Assembly (NCBI GenBank): GCA_963743575.1
Contig: CAVUQC010000007.1
Coordinates: 682,001-746,000 of the forward strand
Source: DASUPK01 sp963743575
GTDB lineage: Bacteria > Actinomycetota > Thermoleophilia > Solirubrobacterales > 70-9
Length of the DNA: 64,000 nt
Direction of reading: 5' to 3'
Positions 63,369-64,000 of the stretch are shown here, piece after piece. The stretch's first letter is position 1. Every line of letters starts with the position of its first letter. The position numbers and the translations under genes are program-made. The notes beneath the pieces were generated by a model. It ran no database searches. It worked only from the letters and a program-made list of their open reading frames with translations, and was not told where the DNA came from.

Positions 63369-64000
63369 ATGGAGCCCGTTTCCGCCCCACCGCCTGATTC
63401 GGCTGCCACAAAGACCGCCGCCGGATCGAAGTCAGGCAACGGCACACCAGTGCCCGCCAAGAAGCTCGCCGACCCCGCGACCCTCAAGCAGGATCCGGAG
63501 AAGAAGCAGGCCGGCAAGGGGAAGGTCGGCTCCCTCGAGAACCCGGAGGTCTACGACAACGTCCCCGGGCACGTGATCCCGATCCTCGAGCGGGAGTTCG
63601 ACGACTTCGACACCGAGGCGGCGAGCTTCCTGCGAGGGGAGCAAACCGAGGAGCAGTTCATCGGCTTCCGCCTGAAGCAGGGCGTCTACGGCCAGCGCCA
63701 GCCCGACGTGCAGATGATCCGGGTGAAGCTTCCGTACGGGGGGGTCAGCCCCGAGCAGATGGAGGCCTTCGCTGACGCGATCGAAGAGCTCGCGCCGCTC
63801 AACAAGGGCCACATCACCACGCGCCAGAACATCCAGATCCATCACATCCCGCTGGCGGATGCGGCGGAGTTCATCCGGCAGATCAGCCAGGCCGGTCTCT
63901 CCTCGCGAGAGGGCTGCGGCAACACCATGCGCAACGTCACGGGGGACCCCTGGGCAGGCGTAGCGGATGACGAGCCATTCGACATCACCCCGTACGCAGC
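63369..64000 (+). CDS. Nitrite/sulfite reductase (siroheme type), N-terminal part
   Basis: The first 210 residues, from the ATG at 63369. After a Pro/Ala/Lys-rich leader of about 60 residues comes the ferredoxin-like half-domain: FIGFRLKQGVYGQRQPDVQM, VKLPYGGVSPEQ, INKGHITTRQNIQIHH-like NKGHITTRQNIQIHHI and LSSREGCGNTMRNVTGDPWA. The siroheme-binding arginines of the family are in TTRQN and TMRNV. The cluster-binding cysteines lie beyond the right edge. It should reduce nitrite or sulphite with ferredoxin. It is a likely consumer of siroheme from 14215. Confidence 0.88.
   Translation, partial: MEPVSAPPPDSAATKTAAGSKSGNGTPVPAKKLADPATLKQDPEKKQAGKGKVGSLENPEVYDNVPGHVIPILEREFDDFDTEAASFLRGEQTEEQFIGFRLKQGVYGQRQPDVQMIRVKLPYGGVSPEQMEAFADAIEELAPLNKGHITTRQNIQIHHIPLADAAEFIRQISQAGLSSREGCGNTMRNVTGDPWAGVADDEPFDITPYA

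Overview
The window is chromosomal DNA from a high-GC actinobacterium, most likely Thermoleophilia/Solirubrobacterales. The signs are about 70% GC, many GTG starts, an archaeal-type topoisomerase I, a B12-dependent class II ribonucleotide reductase with NrdR, an acyl-CoA carboxylase epsilon subunit, and secreted proteins ending in Lys/Cys-rich tails. The lineage call is inference from protein style; there is no rRNA here and I see no convincing tRNA, phage, IS element or CRISPR array.

Layout. 0-0.4 kb: start of fabD, running off the left edge. 0.5-7.7 kb: a secreted protein, a NarL-type and an OmpR-type two-component system, a frameshifted class A beta-lactamase-like gene and a glycine-rich exported protein. 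7.7-13.1 kb: tmk-holB, a lipoprotein, a Lys-rich membrane protein and topA. 13.2-21.3 kb: a sugar epimerase, siroheme synthase, a methyltransferase, an ABC exporter, a hemolysin III-like protein, and a drug exporter divergent from an XRE regulator. 21.3-24.8 kb: nrdR-nrdJ behind an NrdR box. 24.9-32.8 kb: a lipoprotein, a cysteine hydrolase, a secreted protein, a diguanylate cyclase and a four-gene amine-metabolism operon. 32.8-41.5 kb: MFS-MerR operon with its operator, PhzF, DUF4389, a metal permease divergent from csoR, a GGDEF/HD-GYP-like protein and a Ca2+/H+ exchanger. 41.5-43.6 kb: two convergent, frameshifted secreted-protein genes. 43.6-52.5 kb: a sigma factor fused to a zinc-finger and membrane segment, exported proteins, two nucleotide-sugar enzymes, a MarR/VOC pair, PEP-mutase-family and SDR enzymes. 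52.5-64 kb: a GIY-YIG-like protein, a quinone reductase, the propionate branch (methylmalonyl-CoA mutase alpha, carboxyltransferase, epsilon subunit), dodecin, two tailed surface proteins, an ornithine cyclodeaminase homologue, a VOC protein and the start of a nitrite/sulfite reductase.

How it fits together. Cobalamin links NrdJ and the mutase. Siroheme synthase would supply the cofactor of the reductase at the right edge. Sensing is rich: two two-component systems, a GGDEF enzyme, and CsoR, MerR, MarR, XRE and NrdR regulators, several next to recognisable operators.

The most unusual observations are: (1) a 106-bp element in two inverted copies, each starting exactly at a gene's stop codon, differing by 12 substitutions that include two compensatory pairs in predicted hairpins; (2) a C-terminal basic tail with two cysteines exactly 15 residues apart in three unrelated secreted proteins; (3) a sigma factor fused to an anti-sigma-like membrane module upstream of a decayed surface-protein gene; (4) five convergent gene pairs whose stop codons overlap in 4-nt CTAG-like sequences.
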